Source of the DNA: Flavobacteriales bacterium
GTDB taxonomy: Bacteria; Bacteroidota; Bacteroidia; Flavobacteriales; Flavobacteriaceae
Direction: 5' to 3'
DNA: 8,913 nt
Assembly: GCA_003229235.1 (NCBI GenBank)
Contig: QIIH01000095.1
Span: 1 to 8,913 of the forward strand
Shown here: positions 8,696 to 8,913 of the stretch, piece by piece
Position numbering within the stretch: the stretch's first letter is position 1
Layout of the letters: the number at the start of each line of letters is the position of its first letter
The notes under the pieces: model-generated
Databases searched by the model: none
What the model was told of the DNA's origin: nothing
Seen by the model: the letters and a program-made list of their open reading frames with translations, nothing else
Translations under genes and position numbers: made by a program

Positions 8696-8719
8696 AGCTA
8701 AAATCAGTTGCTTTTAGCT
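8696..8719. terminator. possible hairpin terminator, AGCTAAAA stem
   Basis: A perfect 8-bp inverted repeat, AGCTAAAA and TTTTAGCT, with an 8-base loop TCAGTTGC, lies 28 bp past the stop of the minus-strand gene at 8747. A T-rich tract is missing on both sides, so termination is uncertain. Confidence 0.4.
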
Positions 8720-8746
8720 CAGCTCTTTGTCACCCAACCTACGATA

Positions 8747-8913
8747 CTATAGTTTAATTATTTTTTTTACTAATAGATGGGTGTCGGTATAAATTTTAAA
8801 AAAGTATACTCCTTTTTTAAAATCAGAGATATCAATACTTTTAAAATTTTGAGTTATTATTTTCACTTTTTTACCAAGCATATCAAAGACATCAATTTTT
8901 TGGATAATAGTAC
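8747..8913 (-). CDS. T9SS type A sorting tail of a cargo protein, 5'-partial
   Basis: On the minus strand an open frame enters from the right edge and ends at TAG (plus-strand 8747-8749), giving 54 C-terminal residues. It has no start codon within the window because most of the gene lies beyond 8913. The sequence follows the Por secretion tail pattern: KIDVFDMLGKKVK, then SIDISDFKKGVYFFKIY, then LLVKKIIKL. The corresponding signature in other cargo proteins is V-x-V-x-D-x-x-G-K-x-V ... L-x-x-G-x-Y-x-x-x-I ... x-x-K-K-I-x-x. Such tails direct proteins through the outer membrane by the Type IX system, where they are usually cleaved off and the protein anchored or released. The identity of the passenger domain is unknown. 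It is more A/T-rich than the rest of the window. It converges with the degraded T9SS gene ending at 8562. Confidence 0.8.
   Translation of the reverse strand, partial: TIIQKIDVFDMLGKKVKIITQNFKSIDISDFKKGVYFFKIYTDTHLLVKKIIKL

Larger units (their letters stand above)
8563..8746. other. non-coding convergent intergenic region
   Basis: These 184 bp lie between two convergent T9SS cargo genes. I see no coding frame with family features on either strand. The region holds two inverted repeats, described separately, that may end transcription from one or both sides. Confidence 0.6.

Overview
The window looks like an ordinary chromosomal stretch of a marine-type Flavobacteriia (Bacteroidota) genome. 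The evidence is: Type IX secretion (T9SS) C-terminal sorting tails, a head-GIN (DUF2807) protein, signal peptides ending in AQ, a GlnRS/GluRS pair, no Shine-Dalgarno-like start regions, and repeated use of the Bacteroidota -7 promoter element TAnnTTTG directly upstream of genes. No species can be named from sequence alone.

Layout, left to right. (1) 1-620: 3' part of a head-GIN protein gene cut by the window edge, then a LysE-family transporter (669-1361) closed by a strong terminator (1362-1389). (2) On the minus strand, tRNA-Cys(GCA) (1394-1464) and folB (1520-1876, GTG start). glnS (1943-3964) diverges from folB and carries an unusual C-terminal extension of about 117 residues. (3) On the minus strand, an SPFH/band-7 membrane protein (4503-5450) whose stop codon overlaps the start of a small secreted protein (3979-4503). 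A small outer-membrane beta-barrel-like protein (5530-6204) diverges from them, using -7 elements only 4 bp apart. (4) On the minus strand, gltX (6201-7695), disrupted as given: the first 29 codons, with the HIGH-type motif, are in a different frame from the rest because about 20 nt are missing. (5) 7770-8562: a degraded T9SS-exported repeat protein with an in-frame TAA and a frameshift. (6) 8563-8746: non-coding, with two inverted repeats. (7) 8747-8913: the C-terminal sorting tail of another T9SS cargo protein on the minus strand, cut by the right edge.

Most of the content is housekeeping: glutaminyl- and glutamyl-tRNA synthetases, a tRNA and a folate-pathway enzyme, with a few envelope proteins. 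I did not find a convincing new defence, mobile or regulatory system. The most notable signals are the broken gltX (an essential gene, so either a sequence error or a sign of a second copy), three coding lesions clustered within about 0.8 kb near the right end, the GlnRS extension, and a consistent set of Bacteroidota -7 elements that allows several gene starts to be corrected.
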